64,000 bases of DNA from Acinetobacter calcoaceticus ANC 3811 (GCF_000399665.1 NZ_KB976986.1:2105545-2169544), one strand, 5' to 3'. Shown: positions 9,170-18,172, counted from the stretch's first letter. Notes: generated by a model not told the origin, from the letters alone. A program made the numbers and translations.

Positions 9170-10012
9170 TTAATTAACGCAGAGCACTACAACTGCAAAA
9201 CCGATACAGTACATACCGAACAAATGCCAGCGCCCATGTTCTAACCATGAAGACAACCATTTTAGCGCCAAAAGGCCAGCACCAAAGCTAAAGCACATGC
9301 CTAATAAGCTGGGAACCATCGAATGGAACACTTGTCCATGAGCTACAGTTTGTAAGCCTTGAGCGTGAACTAAACGATATAATTCTTTTAAAATTACTGC
9401 TGGTGTTAATACAACCGCCAGCGCAAAACTGAATTCTTCAGCCTTTTGGCGTGATACACCTAAAAATAGCCCTGTAGAGATGGTTGCACCAGAACGTGAA
9501 AAGCCACGGAAAGGCAAACATAACGCCTGCACTGCCCCAATAATAGAAGCACTACGTAAACTGATTTCACCTTGTTGTCCGCGATCTAAACGCGAAGATA
9601 AAATAATCAGAACACCTGCCGAAATCAGCGCAGCTGCCATGAGTTTTGAGTTACTAAACAAATACTCAATTTCGAAACTGCTCGCGCCGCCGAAGAACAC
9701 ATGTTTAATCATAGATTGAAGCGCTAAGCCAAGCACACCTGTAATTAGGGTTGCCAAAATAATATAGAAGGCTTGTTTTTTGAAACTTTCCCATGAAGAA
9801 AAATAGGTTTTTTTCCAAGATTTCCAAAAGTAGACAATCACTGCAAACATCGTACCTGTATGTAACATCACAAGTAAGAAAGTCATATCAGGTGCAGATG
9901 GATCATACCCCATTAACTTTTCAGCTAAGATAACGTGTGCGGAACTAGAAACTGGCAATAATTCAGCAAAACCTTGAATGATTGCCAGAATGAAAACATG
10001 CAATAAATCCAT
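9170..10012 (-). CDS. uppP: Undecaprenyl-diphosphatase UppP (BacA)
   Basis: This 280-residue integral membrane enzyme has about eight hydrophobic segments. It dephosphorylates undecaprenyl diphosphate on the periplasmic face of the inner membrane, recycling the lipid carrier for peptidoglycan and other wall polymers; overproduction gives bacitracin tolerance. The two family motifs are present: QGFAELLPVSSSAH at about residues 13-26, with the catalytic glutamate E17, and GFSRSGATISTGLFLG in the middle of the protein, which supplies the arginine and serines of the active site. Length matches the family. TAGGG precedes the ATG. It stands alone between two convergent or divergent neighbours. Confidence 0.92.
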   Translation of the reverse strand: MDLLHVFILAIIQGFAELLPVSSSAHVILAEKLMGYDPSAPDMTFLLVMLHTGTMFAVIVYFWKSWKKTYFSSWESFKKQAFYIILATLITGVLGLALQSMIKHVFFGGASSFEIEYLFSNSKLMAAALISAGVLIILSSRLDRGQQGEISLRSASIIGAVQALCLPFRGFSRSGATISTGLFLGVSRQKAEEFSFALAVVLTPAVILKELYRLVHAQGLQTVAHGQVFHSMVPSLLGMCFSFGAGLLALKWLSSWLEHGRWHLFGMYCIGFAVVVLCVN

Positions 10013-10119
10013 ACCCTACACACTCAAATATTAAAATATCTGGGTTATAAGCTAGGAAAATTAAATTTAAATTAACAAATTACAGTTACCCGACAAAACG
10101 TTTATCTAAATTGTAAAAG

Positions 10120-10812
10120 TCATTTTTTCTCTACTGTATCGCGCTTTCCAAATAGAGCCGTTCCTACACGTACCATGGTTGAACCTGCGGTAATTGCAGC
10201 GTCTAAATCACCTGACATTCCCATGCTTAATGTGTCCCAGTGTTCTGGGTGAGCATGTTGTTCTTTCACAGCATCAAACAAGGCTTTAGCATCTGCAAAA
10301 GCAGCTGTATTGTCTGGCGCTGGAATCACCATCAAACCGCGCAATTTGATTTTCGGCAGTTGACTAATTTGAGCAACTAACTCGGCAACCTCATCTGGTG
10401 CACAACCATCTTTACTATCTTGCCCATCAATATTCACTTGCAAACAAATATTCAAGTCAGATTGATCTTGAAGTCTTTGATTGGATAATCGCTCAGCAAC
10501 AATTAAACGGTCTACACCATGCACCCAATCAAACTTTTCAGCCAAATGTTTAGTCTTGTTGCGCTGAACATGACCAATAAAATGCCATTCAATTTCTAAA
10601 TCGTGTAAAGCTTCGATTTTGTCTAAAGCTTCCTGTAAATAGTTTTCACCAAATGCTCTTTGCCCTGCTGCATACATTTCTCGCAAACTTTCACTCGGAT
10701 GTGTTTTCGACACGGCTAAAAGTTGCACATTTTCAGGCGCACGCTGAGCATGTTCACAAGCACGTTGGATTTGCTGTAATACGAGCTGTCGCGCATCTTG
10801 CAGGTAATTCAT
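10120..10812 (-). CDS. YggS/PROSC-family pyridoxal phosphate homeostasis protein
   Basis: From the ATG at 10812 the protein is 230 residues. The PLP-binding lysine is K36 in LLAVSKTHP, followed by FGENYLQEA and IEWHFIGHVQRNK, both diagnostic of the YggS family, and a late MGMSGDLDAAI phosphate-binding stretch. The family is a single-domain PLP barrel with no known enzymatic reaction; it buffers free PLP and affects amino-acid pools. GAGAA lies upstream of this ATG; in-frame TTG (10833) and ATG (10827) starts give a few more residues. It is divergent from pilT, an arrangement common in gammaproteobacteria. Confidence 0.9.
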   Translation of the reverse strand: MNYLQDARQLVLQQIQRACEHAQRAPENVQLLAVSKTHPSESLREMYAAGQRAFGENYLQEALDKIEALHDLEIEWHFIGHVQRNKTKHLAEKFDWVHGVDRLIVAERLSNQRLQDQSDLNICLQVNIDGQDSKDGCAPDEVAELVAQISQLPKIKLRGLMVIPAPDNTAAFADAKALFDAVKEQHAHPEHWDTLSMGMSGDLDAAITAGSTMVRVGTALFGKRDTVEKK

Positions 10813-10938
10813 TGACAAGGTTCTCATTTTCAAAAAACTTTTTTGCTTTTCACCTAAAGCGAGGTGTTGGTAAGCCTCGGTGAAAGCCGTATATTATTCT
10901 ACAAAATAATGACATATTTTGATTTACTTGGGGAAATT

Positions 10939-11976
10939 ATGGATATTACAGAGCTACTCGCTTTCTCTGTGAAAAATGGCGCGTCCGATTTACATTTGTC
11001 TGCTGGCATGCCACCGATGATTCGCGTTGATGGTGAAGTCCGTCGCATTAACTTACCAGCTCTAGATCATAAAGATGTTCACCGTCTGGTCTATGACATC
11101 ATGAATGATAAACAACGCCGAGACTACGAAGAAAAGCTTGAAACCGATTTTTCTTTTGAAGTGCCAAATGTTGCTCGTTTCCGTGTTAACGCATTTAACC
11201 AAAACCGCGGTGCTGGTGCAGTATTTCGTACCATTCCATCTAAAGTACTTACTATGGAAGATTTAGGCTTAGGTCAAATCTTTAAAGATATTTGCGACTA
11301 TCCACGTGGGATTGTACTGGTTACAGGTCCAACAGGTTCTGGTAAATCTACGACGCTTGCAGCGATGATGGACTATATCAACGAAAATCGTTATGACCAT
11401 ATTTTAACGGTTGAAGACCCTATCGAATTTGTACACCAGTCGAAGAAATGTTTGATTAACCAGCGTGAAGTGCATCGTGATACGCATGGCTTTAATGCAG
11501 CACTACGTTCGGCACTGCGTGAAGACCCAGATATTATTTTAGTCGGTGAGATGCGTGACCTTGAAACCATTCGTTTAGCACTTACTGCTGCCGAAACGGG
11601 TCATTTGGTGTTTGGTACGCTCCATACAACGTCTGCTGCAAAAACCATTGACCGTGTGATTGATGTATTCCCTGCCGAAGAAAAAGACATGGTTCGTGCC
11701 ATGTTGTCAGAATCTTTACAGGCCGTTATTTCGCAGACCCTGCTTAAAAAGAACGGCGGTGGGCGTGTGGCAGCACATGAAATCATGATTGGTATTCCTG
11801 CCATTCGTAACTTAATTCGTGAAAACAAAGTCGCCCAAATGTATTCATCAATTCAGACTGGTGCAAATCATGGCATGACGACTCTCGACCAAAGCTTAAA
11901 AGGTCTAGTTTCTCGTGGCGTGATTAGTCCACAAACGGCTCGTACTGCTGCAAAACAGCCTGAATCATTCCTATAA
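10939..11976 (+). CDS. pilT: Type IV pilus retraction ATPase PilT
   Basis: This 345-residue hexameric ATPase depolymerises type IV pili, driving twitching motility and DNA uptake. Walker A (GPTGSGKSTT) is near residue 130. It is followed by the Asp box (VEDPIEF), Walker B (ILVGEMRDLETI) and the His box (FGTLHTTSAAKTIDR). The C-terminal IPAIRNLIRENK contains the AIRNLIRE motif specific to PilT retraction motors. The start at 10939 is supported by TTGGGGAAATT directly upstream; the frame is open further back to 10864 but that extension has no family match. pilU follows 19 bases later. Confidence 0.95.
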   Translation: MDITELLAFSVKNGASDLHLSAGMPPMIRVDGEVRRINLPALDHKDVHRLVYDIMNDKQRRDYEEKLETDFSFEVPNVARFRVNAFNQNRGAGAVFRTIPSKVLTMEDLGLGQIFKDICDYPRGIVLVTGPTGSGKSTTLAAMMDYINENRYDHILTVEDPIEFVHQSKKCLINQREVHRDTHGFNAALRSALREDPDIILVGEMRDLETIRLALTAAETGHLVFGTLHTTSAAKTIDRVIDVFPAEEKDMVRAMLSESLQAVISQTLLKKNGGGRVAAHEIMIGIPAIRNLIRENKVAQMYSSIQTGANHGMTTLDQSLKGLVSRGVISPQTARTAAKQPESFL

Positions 11977-11995
11977 AAAGAATTAGAGAATAAAT

Positions 11996-13114
11996 ATGGA
12001 TTTTAATGACTTACTCAACCTCATGGTTGAAAAAAAATCATCCGATCTTTTTATTACAGATGGTGTTGCGCCATCTATGAAGATTAACGGGCAAATTGTT
12101 CCAATTTCAAAAAATAGTCTTTCAGGCGATGTTATTGGTCAACTCTTACATTCCATCATGAGCGAAAAACAGCGCAAAGAATTTGCGGACACTCGTGAAT
12201 GTAACTTTGCCATTATGAACCGTGATAAAACTGCCCGCTTTCGTGTGAGTGCTTTTCAGCAGCGTGACATGCCAGGCATGGTACTACGTCGAATTGAAAC
12301 TAAAATTCCTTCAATTGATGACTTGCAGTTACCACCCGTTCTTAAAGATTTATCAATGACCAAGCGCGGCATCATTATTTTTGTTGGTGCGACAGGTACG
12401 GGTAAATCGACGTCTTTGGCTTCAATGATTAGCTATCGTAACCACAATACTAAAGGTCATATCATTACCATTGAAGACCCAATCGAGTTTATTCACGAAC
12501 ATGCGGGCTGCATCATTACCCAACGTGAAGTCGGAATCGATACGGACTCATTTGAAATTGCCTTAAAAAATACTTTGCGACAAGCACCAGATGTAATCTT
12601 GATTGGTGAAATTCGATCTCGTGAAGTGATGGACTACGCGATTGGCTTCGCTGAAACAGGTCACCTTGTATTAGCCACAATGCACGCCAACAACGCTAAC
12701 CAAGCACTCGACCGTATCATTCACTTCTTTGAAAGTGACCGCCACAGTCAGCTCTACATGGACTTATCTCTTAACTTAAAGGCCATGATTGCTCAGCAAC
12801 TTATTCCAACGCCTGATGGTAACTCGCGCCGTGCTGCAATTGAAATCTTAATTAACTCACCATTAATTTCGGACTACATTCGAAAAGGTGAAATTCATGA
12901 AATTAAAGATTTAATGAAGCGTTCCCGTGAACTCGGTATGCAAACCTTTGACCAAGCGTTGTTTGATCTCTACAAAGCAGGCCAAATTACCTACAAAGAT
13001 GCATTAAAACATGCCGACTCACCTAACGATTTACGTTTGACGATTAAGCTTGCCGAAGAAGGACCTGATCAAATTGCAGGCACAAATCAGCATTTAACCT
13101 TCGACCGACAGTAA
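11996..13114 (+). CDS. pilU: PilT-dependent retraction ATPase PilU
   Basis: This 372-residue PilT paralogue acts as an accessory retraction motor at the cytoplasmic face of the type IV pilus machine. It has a Walker A GATGTGKSTS, Asp box IEDPIEFIHEH, Walker B VILIGEIRSREV and His box LATMHANNANQALDR. Where PilT has AIRNLIRE, this protein has SPLISDYIRKGE, which is the usual PilU difference. It is 19 bases downstream of pilT, in the same operon, and has a longer C-terminal tail than PilT. It is followed by a bidirectional terminator. Confidence 0.94.
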   Translation: MDFNDLLNLMVEKKSSDLFITDGVAPSMKINGQIVPISKNSLSGDVIGQLLHSIMSEKQRKEFADTRECNFAIMNRDKTARFRVSAFQQRDMPGMVLRRIETKIPSIDDLQLPPVLKDLSMTKRGIIIFVGATGTGKSTSLASMISYRNHNTKGHIITIEDPIEFIHEHAGCIITQREVGIDTDSFEIALKNTLRQAPDVILIGEIRSREVMDYAIGFAETGHLVLATMHANNANQALDRIIHFFESDRHSQLYMDLSLNLKAMIAQQLIPTPDGNSRRAAIEILINSPLISDYIRKGEIHEIKDLMKRSRELGMQTFDQALFDLYKAGQITYKDALKHADSPNDLRLTIKLAEEGPDQIAGTNQHLTFDRQ

Positions 13115-13123
13115 TTTCCCCAT

Positions 13124-13158
13124 AAAAAAAGGAAGGTTAAACGTAACCTTCCTTTTTT
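13124..13158. terminator. Bidirectional terminator between pilU and fur
   Basis: AAAAAAAGGAAGGTTA and TAACCTTCCTTTTTT form a long stem with a four-base loop. A run and T run flank it on both sides, suiting the convergent pilU and fur genes. Confidence 0.85.
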
Positions 13159-13183
13159 ATTTGTTTTCTTTGTGTGAAAACGA

Positions 13184-13621
13184 TTATTTCTTGCGCAACA
13201 CTTCCTGACACTCAGGTTCGTTACAGTAACCGTAGAGGTTTAATGAGTGACCCGTTAAGGTAAACCCATATTGGTCTGCTACAGCATGCTGTTCCTTCTC
13301 GATAACATCATTAGTAAATTCAATAACTTTGTTGCAATTATAGCAAACCAAATGATCGTGATGATCTTCTTGCATAATTTCGAAAACAGAATGATTATTT
13401 TCGAAATGATGACGCTGAATGATACCTGCAGCTTCAAATTGTGTTAACACACGGTAAACTGTCGCAAGACCGACATCTTCCCCTTGTTCTAACAAAGTCT
13501 TGTAAATATCTTCAGCACTAAGATGATGTTGCTTTGAATTTTCTAATAATTCCAAAATCTTAATTCGTGGAAGGGTAACTTTAAGTCCAGCTTTGCGCAA
13601 ATCTTGATTGGAAATAGGCAT
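13184..13621 (-). CDS. fur: Ferric uptake regulator Fur
   Basis: From the ATG at 13621 the protein is 145 residues (MPISNQDLRKAGLKVTLPR...), the normal Fur length. It has the N-terminal winged helix with LATVYRVLTQFEAAGI. The metal-binding HHDHLVCYNC segment follows, then a C-terminal GYCNEPEC second cysteine pair. Fur binds Fe(II) and represses iron-acquisition genes. An in-frame TTG at 13648 would add nine residues but has no family support. The gene is divergent from bamE with about 110 bases between them, an order conserved in many gammaproteobacteria. I could not identify a confident autoregulatory Fur box by eye. Confidence 0.95.
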   Translation of the reverse strand: MPISNQDLRKAGLKVTLPRIKILELLENSKQHHLSAEDIYKTLLEQGEDVGLATVYRVLTQFEAAGIIQRHHFENNHSVFEIMQEDHHDHLVCYNCNKVIEFTNDVIEKEQHAVADQYGFTLTGHSLNLYGYCNEPECQEVLRKK

Positions 13622-13732
13622 GAAAAAAGGTCTCTCAACAAATCTCAAGTTGGAATAGGCAATAGAATTTAGATGAAGTATGATCTATCCTTTGATCAAA
13701 TGCATCATAATTTATTGGGATAGTGTAGCAAA

Positions 13733-14131
13733 ATGCAAAAACTCGTGCTGACGTTATTAGTCACTTCACTCCTTGCTGGTTGTTCAATCTTTGGTGTATA
13801 TAAGGTTGATATTCCTCAAGGGACTCCTTTGACCAAAGCTCAGGCCTCTCAAGTACAAGTCGGCATGAATTTCCAGCAAGTGCGTTTTTTGCTTGGTAGT
13901 CCAACTGTGACTGATCCCCTCAATCCTCAGCGCTGGGACTACATTTACAACTATATCCCGGGAACTTACGCTAAAAAGGCAAAAATCCCCGCAGCACATG
14001 GTCAGCATTTAAAAATTTACTTTGATGGCACTGGCACAGTAACTAAAATTGAAGGTTTAGAAACTATTCCAGAATCGCAACCAGGTTTACCTGCTTCTAA
14101 AGAAGCGATTTTAACTGCCCCACCACTATAA
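13733..14131 (+). CDS. bamE: Outer-membrane assembly lipoprotein BamE (SmpA/OmlA)
   Basis: This 132-residue lipoprotein has a signal peptide ending in the lipobox LLAGC, so the mature protein starts at about C17. The SmpA/OmlA core follows: VQVGMNFQQVRFLLGSPTV and RWDYIYNYIPG are the family's conserved strands and helix. BamE is an accessory subunit of the BAM complex, binding BamD and helping fold outer-membrane beta-barrels. It is divergent from fur, as in Pseudomonas and other Acinetobacter. A terminator lies immediately after its stop. The essential BAM subunit BamD is encoded elsewhere in this window (56.2 kb). Confidence 0.93.
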   Translation: MQKLVLTLLVTSLLAGCSIFGVYKVDIPQGTPLTKAQASQVQVGMNFQQVRFLLGSPTVTDPLNPQRWDYIYNYIPGTYAKKAKIPAAHGQHLKIYFDGTGTVTKIEGLETIPESQPGLPASKEAILTAPPL

Positions 14132-14151
14132 TCGTTTTTTCTAATAAAAAT

Positions 14152-14183
14152 AAACCCCTCAAGTGAAATACTTCGAGGGGTTT
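14152..14183. terminator. Terminator between bamE and rnfH
   Basis: AAACCCCTC (14152-14160) pairs with GAGGGGTTT (14175-14183), followed by TATTTAT on the plus side. It separates the convergent genes. Confidence 0.75.
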
Positions 14184-14198
14184 TATTTATGGGACTTA

Positions 14199-14510
14199 TT
14201 ACTTTAAGCGATTACTTTTAATATATCGCCCCACAGGATTTTTCTCAGCGCGGTTACGGCGTATATCCTTAGGATTAATCGTTAAAGGTCGATAAACCTC
14301 TACCCGATCGCCTGCTTGTAAAATCGCATGTGCCTCAACTTTTGCACCAAAGATGCCAAGTTGTAATGGCTCAGGCAAAGTTACCTGTGTCTGCAAGCCA
14401 CTCGCTTCAACTGCTTGTAATGCTGTCATTCCAGCTTCAAATGGAACAGCAACTAAAAACTGTTGCTCTGGGGCTGCAAAAGCAACCCACACTTGCTGAG
14501 CTTTTTCCAT
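14199..14510 (-). CDS. rnfH: RnfH-family ubiquitin-like protein
   Basis: This is a 103-residue protein beginning MEKAQQVWVAFAAPEQQ. It has the beta-grasp pattern of RnfH/RatB-adjacent proteins, including GLQTQVTLPEPLQLGIFGAKV, GDRVEVYRPLTINPKDIRR and a basic C-terminus. RnfH is a small ubiquitin-like protein often encoded by ratA-rnfH-bamE clusters; its cellular role is not established. The ATG shares its A with the TGA stop of the upstream transporter gene (TGATG), so translation is probably coupled. The frame stays open upstream to 14588, but that part lies inside the transporter gene. ratA itself is not present here. Confidence 0.85.
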   Translation of the reverse strand: MEKAQQVWVAFAAPEQQFLVAVPFEAGMTALQAVEASGLQTQVTLPEPLQLGIFGAKVEAHAILQAGDRVEVYRPLTINPKDIRRNRAEKNPVGRYIKSNRLK

Positions 14511-15592
14511 CAGATCATTTGTCCAACTACCGCAATCATGGCAATTACAATTGAAAGCGGTAAAACAATACGTACCGCAATACGCCACAAGTTATAGAAC
14601 AACTCATTGCTAAAATTCATTGATTTACGCAAGTGGCTAATTTTCATAATCCAGCCAGCAAAAATTGCATAGATGAGGCAAATGAGTAATCCCCAAAGCA
14701 TCAAAATCAGCGTAAAAATGCCGTGAAGTTCAGGCACAGCCCAAACCGCAATTGCTACAACAATAATCACCCACTGTAAAACGTACATCAGTTGACGTTG
14801 AGCAAGCTGTTCTTTAGCAAGTTGAATAAACAGAGCTGTTGTCATTACCGCAGTAAAAATCCAGGTAAAAACAGGAAGCTGTGCTTGAAGAGAAAAGAAA
14901 CCAAACGCAACGACAGCAATTAACTGAGCTAACCAGATTGGAAGTACAGTTTTTGTAGCGCCTTCTTGAGAGTGAATGACAGACAAGCTATTTTGCCAGT
15001 AAAGTCCTAAGCCTAAACCACTCGCAACAAGAGCAAGTACAGTCGCATTACCCCATTCTTTAAACTCAACATTTGTCCAATGCCAAGGCTGTAAAGTCGT
15101 TCCCATTGTATTAGCTAAAACAAGAGAAGCGATTACACCAACTGTCATGAGCAGAATTAAAATCTGACGCGGAATAAAAGATAAAATTAAAGCCGCAACT
15201 GCTAGCCCAGCAAAAACAATTTGCCCAGAAACGCTGTTATTGAGCTGTACTGTCAATAAATTGCCAGCAGTACTCAGTACATTCCCTGCTAAAAATGGAA
15301 TAAAAATAACTGCAAGCCAACCAGCCAAACGCCATTTTGGTGAACTATCTGCTTCACGAGTTAAACTTGATAAAGCATTTAAAGCAGTAGTCTTCGACCG
15401 TTTTGCTAAAGCAATTTCTAAATAGCAAACTGGCAAAGCCAATAACAGCATTGTGCCTAACCACAATAACCAGAAATCGATTTGACGATCAATCTGGATC
15501 CCCATAGCGGGCGCCAATGTCGCCATAATGATGAAAGATAAGCAAAACGCCATCAGGGGCGATAACCATCGTGACATAGGTATGTCCTGCAT
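14510..15592 (-). CDS. Divergent neurotransmitter:sodium symporter (NSS/SNF)-like transporter
   Basis: The product is about 360 residues with ten or more hydrophobic segments. Residues near 35-100 read LLWLGTMLLLALPVCYLEIALAKRS... followed by WRLAGWLAVIFIPF. This resembles TM2-TM3 of NSS transporters ('GiPllyaElalGr... wr.iGw'). The protein is shorter than typical 440-500 residue NSS members, and the conserved TM1 substrate/sodium motif is not obvious. AGGA eight bases before the ATG at 15592 supports this start; longer in-frame starts reach 15649. The last base of its stop is the first base of rnfH. Substrate unknown; family assignment is by pattern only. Confidence 0.6.
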   Translation of the reverse strand: MQDIPMSRWLSPLMAFCLSFIIMATLAPAMGIQIDRQIDFWLLWLGTMLLLALPVCYLEIALAKRSKTTALNALSSLTREADSSPKWRLAGWLAVIFIPFLAGNVLSTAGNLLTVQLNNSVSGQIVFAGLAVAALILSFIPRQILILLMTVGVIASLVLANTMGTTLQPWHWTNVEFKEWGNATVLALVASGLGLGLYWQNSLSVIHSQEGATKTVLPIWLAQLIAVVAFGFFSLQAQLPVFTWIFTAVMTTALFIQLAKEQLAQRQLMYVLQWVIIVVAIAVWAVPELHGIFTLILMLWGLLICLIYAIFAGWIMKISHLRKSMNFSNELFYNLWRIAVRIVLPLSIVIAMIAVVGQMI

Positions 15593-15666
15593 TATGCATT
15601 CCTTGAAAAAGACTATCGATATTTTGCCCGTCTCATGCCTGAAAATCAAAGTTTGCTCAATAAAAA

Positions 15667-15695
15667 AAGCAAACTACCGAAACGATAGTTTGCTG
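15667..15695 (-). terminator. Terminator downstream of the bacteriohemerythrin gene
   Basis: On the minus strand AGCAAACTA pairs with TAGTTTGCT over a nine-base loop and runs into TTTTTTTATT. It follows the hemerythrin-like gene and isolates it from the transporter gene. Confidence 0.85.
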
Positions 15696-15728
15696 CGCTA
15701 ACTAAAATTATAAGTTTTGTTATTTAAA

Positions 15729-16184
15729 TTATGCGAAAAACCGAGCAAACCAGTTTTTCCCTTTCTTCTTTTCTTTTTCTCTAATAATTCCCATCATATT
15801 TTCTTTTACTGCCCCCACATAATCAGCATCATCATGTTGAATATGGTTAATTAACCATTTTGCTAAAATTTCTTGAAGCTCTTTTTCAACAGTATGTCCC
15901 ATTTCAAAACGCTCACGATATAACTCTATTTTTTTAATAAATAAGTCATGTACACGTTTATGTGGTACACGATATTTATAATCTGCTTCCTCTTGTAAAC
16001 TTTCTTCAAAAGTAAAATGTGATTGCGTGTAATCAATAATATTATCTAAAACATCTTTAATTCGACGTCTATCTTCATCATCTTTTACATCATCAATTTC
16101 ATTAATATAATCAAGTATTCGTTTATGTTGCTCATCAATTACATCAATACCCGTATTATATTCTGAAGCCCATTTCATTTTCAT
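15729..16184 (-). CDS. Bacteriohemerythrin
   Basis: From the ATG at 16184 this is a 151-residue four-helix protein with the ordered iron ligands of hemerythrins. They are H in IDEQHKRIL, H and E in SHFTFEE, H in PHKRVHDLF, and the H...HxxxD set in WLINHIQHDDADY. The di-iron site binds oxygen reversibly; bacterial members act in oxygen sensing, storage or delivery. GGGGAG five bases before this ATG fixes the start; a TTG at 16196 is an unlikely alternative. The C-terminus is basic (EKKKGKNWFARFF) and may associate with membranes. It stands alone with its own terminator and an AT-rich upstream region. Confidence 0.9.
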   Translation of the reverse strand: MKMKWASEYNTGIDVIDEQHKRILDYINEIDDVKDDEDRRRIKDVLDNIIDYTQSHFTFEESLQEEADYKYRVPHKRVHDLFIKKIELYRERFEMGHTVEKELQEILAKWLINHIQHDDADYVGAVKENMMGIIREKEKKKGKNWFARFFA

Positions 16185-16433
16185 ACATCTCCCCAATGAT
16201 GTTCAATGACTATTGCATAAACCTCATGATATATTTAAAGAATTAAAATAAAAACAAAGCTATTTTGTCGGGTTTATCACATAAAAATTATATTTAAATC
16301 AAACCATTGTTTTTATTGTTTTTTTAAAAAATTAACCAACTAAAATAATAAAGTATTTTTTAAACAAAATACTTTATTATTAAACGTTTAATATATAGAT
16401 ATTTCTATTTATATATTTTAAATATACTTTATA

Positions 16434-17282
16434 TTAATATTGATCTGCACGAGTAATACGCTTAAGTTCAGGATTATCCTGCTCACGCTTTAATCTTTCC
16501 ACATGAGTAATTGCTTTTTTAATCGGCTGACCATGTTGAAATAAAATCATTTCACCAGGTAGATAAGCTGTCCAATTTTCATTATGTGTTAAAGGCTCCG
16601 TTGTTATTACTGCTACACGATCTTCAGGGGTTGTTACCTGACTAAAATCGACTTCAACATCTAAATCAATTAAATGAGCCTGATTAAATGGATATTCTCG
16701 AACCAACCAATGTAATTTAGTAATCGCATAACTAAATAATGCCTTGCCATTCGATAAGCAATAATTAAATGTACCGTACTCAGCAATTTGTGGCGAAATT
16801 TTTTCTAATACTTCAAATATCTGTTCAAGGCTTGGTTCTTCATAGCCAAAAGCTTCAACAAGTTGATCGAGCAAATAACAAAATGCGCGTTCACTGTCTG
16901 TATTCCCGACCGGCGTAAAACGTCCACTGAGTGGTGGATCAAAGTCATGCAAATCACCATTATGGGCAAAAATCCACTGACGCCCCCACAGCTCTCGAAT
17001 AAAGGGATGAGAGTTTTCTAAAGTGATTTTGCCTTGAGTCGCTTTACGGATATGCGCGATCACATTACGTGATTTAATTGGATAATTACGGATAAGATCG
17101 GCAATTGGAGATTCAACTGCCGACTGGTTATCGACAAATAGTCGACAAGCTTTATCTTCGAAAAATGCAATACCAAATCCATCACTATGGTCTGAGGTAA
17201 TTCCTGCACGCTGTGAAAAACCACGGAAAGAAAAAGTGATATCCGTTGGTGTTGCACAATTCATTCCTAATAGCTGGCACAT
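16434..17282 (-). CDS. YafJ-type class II glutamine amidotransferase
   Basis: This 282-residue protein begins MCQLLGMNC. The N-terminal nucleophile Cys2 would be exposed after methionine removal, as in class II (Ntn) amidotransferases. Later motifs fit: HIRKATQGKITLENSHPF and WIFAHNGDLHDFDP hold the substrate-binding arginine, asparagine and glycine, and PVGNTDSERAF is the YafJ/EgtC signature. The synthase partner domain is absent, so it probably hydrolyses a gamma-glutamyl amide; the physiological substrate is unknown. The gene stands alone. An AT-rich 250-base gap follows it, in which I see nothing definable. Confidence 0.85.
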   Translation of the reverse strand: MCQLLGMNCATPTDITFSFRGFSQRAGITSDHSDGFGIAFFEDKACRLFVDNQSAVESPIADLIRNYPIKSRNVIAHIRKATQGKITLENSHPFIRELWGRQWIFAHNGDLHDFDPPLSGRFTPVGNTDSERAFCYLLDQLVEAFGYEEPSLEQIFEVLEKISPQIAEYGTFNYCLSNGKALFSYAITKLHWLVREYPFNQAHLIDLDVEVDFSQVTTPEDRVAVITTEPLTHNENWTAYLPGEMILFQHGQPIKKAITHVERLKREQDNPELKRITRADQY

Positions 17283-17389
17283 ATTGCTTTTAAACTACTT
17301 CTAATTACCCCATCTGCTCTATTGTGCATGAGAGTAAAATTGCTTGCAAATCTCAATATGTGCTGGCTATTAGAAAATAGGACATATGA

Positions 17390-18172
17390 TTAACGCTGAC
17401 CCATTTTATTCATGACAAATGAAGTCGCCACTTTATTCACTTCCAGAAATACAAAATAATCTAGACAGTTAAATTCTTCATCAAAAAATGCCTGCTTCGA
17501 TAGTTTTGACTGCATGCTCAAATACATTTGGAATAACTTTGGCATACGTTCATCTTGTGGAAAACTAAACTCAGGATATTCAGGTTCGTAGATTTTTTTC
17601 GAACGAATATCAATTGTTTTGCTTTCAGATAATTGCTGAATCTGGCGATGCGTGTAGTACGCTCTAGCTAAATTATCTTGTAGATGAATACTGACACACC
17701 CCATCAAATATTTAGCACGCATTGACCACAACACTTTTGGTGCAAGATTCATCCAAAGCATTGAAAGAGCCTTACCATTACGAAAGCGTGGATGCACACA
17801 GGTACGCCCTATTTCTAACACATTCGGAAGGTGTGATAACTGAGGAACAATATCAAACTCATGCGCGCTGTAGCTTTGTGCGATCTCATGACCTTGAAAT
17901 AATTTTAGACGAGTATACGCGACAATTTCTCCAGTCCACTTTTCACGTAGGACTGCGTGCTCACAACCAAAATCATAAATGTCTTGGTCTAAGTTATCTT
18001 CAAAATGAATTCCAAATTGTTGGCTAAATTGTTGTGCACGAAACCGCTGTACATCTTGTAATTCTTTTAAATTATCAACCCATTCAAAACGAAATTGTGT
18101 CTGATTTATTGCTTTATGACGATTTAAAGGTAAAGTCCAGGTTTGGCGATATTGATTAAGTTTTTCCAGCAT
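17390..18172 (-). CDS. olsB: OlsB-like N-acyltransferase (GNAT/hemolysin-type fold)
   Basis: This is a 260-residue protein from the ATG at 18172, preceded by AGGAG ten bases upstream. The middle reads NVLEIGRTCVHPRFRNGKALSMLW, matching the 'lElgRscV.pe.R...v...Lw' core of OlsB-type ornithine acyltransferases and related autoinducer-synthase-like GNATs. The preceding FRFEWVDNLKELQDVQRFRAQQF is the usual N-terminal entry strand. OlsB transfers a 3-hydroxyacyl chain from ACP to ornithine, the first step of ornithine-lipid synthesis. No OlsA-type partner is adjacent; a PlsC-fold acyltransferase occurs at 24.4 kb but is a YihG type. Substrate is inferred from family resemblance. Confidence 0.65.
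   Translation of the reverse strand: MLEKLNQYRQTWTLPLNRHKAINQTQFRFEWVDNLKELQDVQRFRAQQFSQQFGIHFEDNLDQDIYDFGCEHAVLREKWTGEIVAYTRLKLFQGHEIAQSYSAHEFDIVPQLSHLPNVLEIGRTCVHPRFRNGKALSMLWMNLAPKVLWSMRAKYLMGCVSIHLQDNLARAYYTHRQIQQLSESKTIDIRSKKIYEPEYPEFSFPQDERMPKLFQMYLSMQSKLSKQAFFDEEFNCLDYFVFLEVNKVATSFVMNKMGQR

Noticed and set aside
10864..10938. N-terminal extension of PilT by 25 codons
   Set aside because: The extension has no family match, while TTGGGGAAATT directly precedes the ATG at 10939, giving the standard PilT N-terminus.
16185..16433. AT-rich gap upstream of the hemerythrin and downstream of the amidotransferase gene, checked for a small RNA or ORF
   Set aside because: No stable stem with a T run, no ORF with a ribosome-binding site, and no repeats beyond what the base composition gives.
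17722..18027. A 101-codon open frame on the plus strand inside the OlsB-like gene
   Set aside because: It is antisense to a gene with clear family motifs and a strong ribosome-binding site, and the antisense peptide has no recognisable features.
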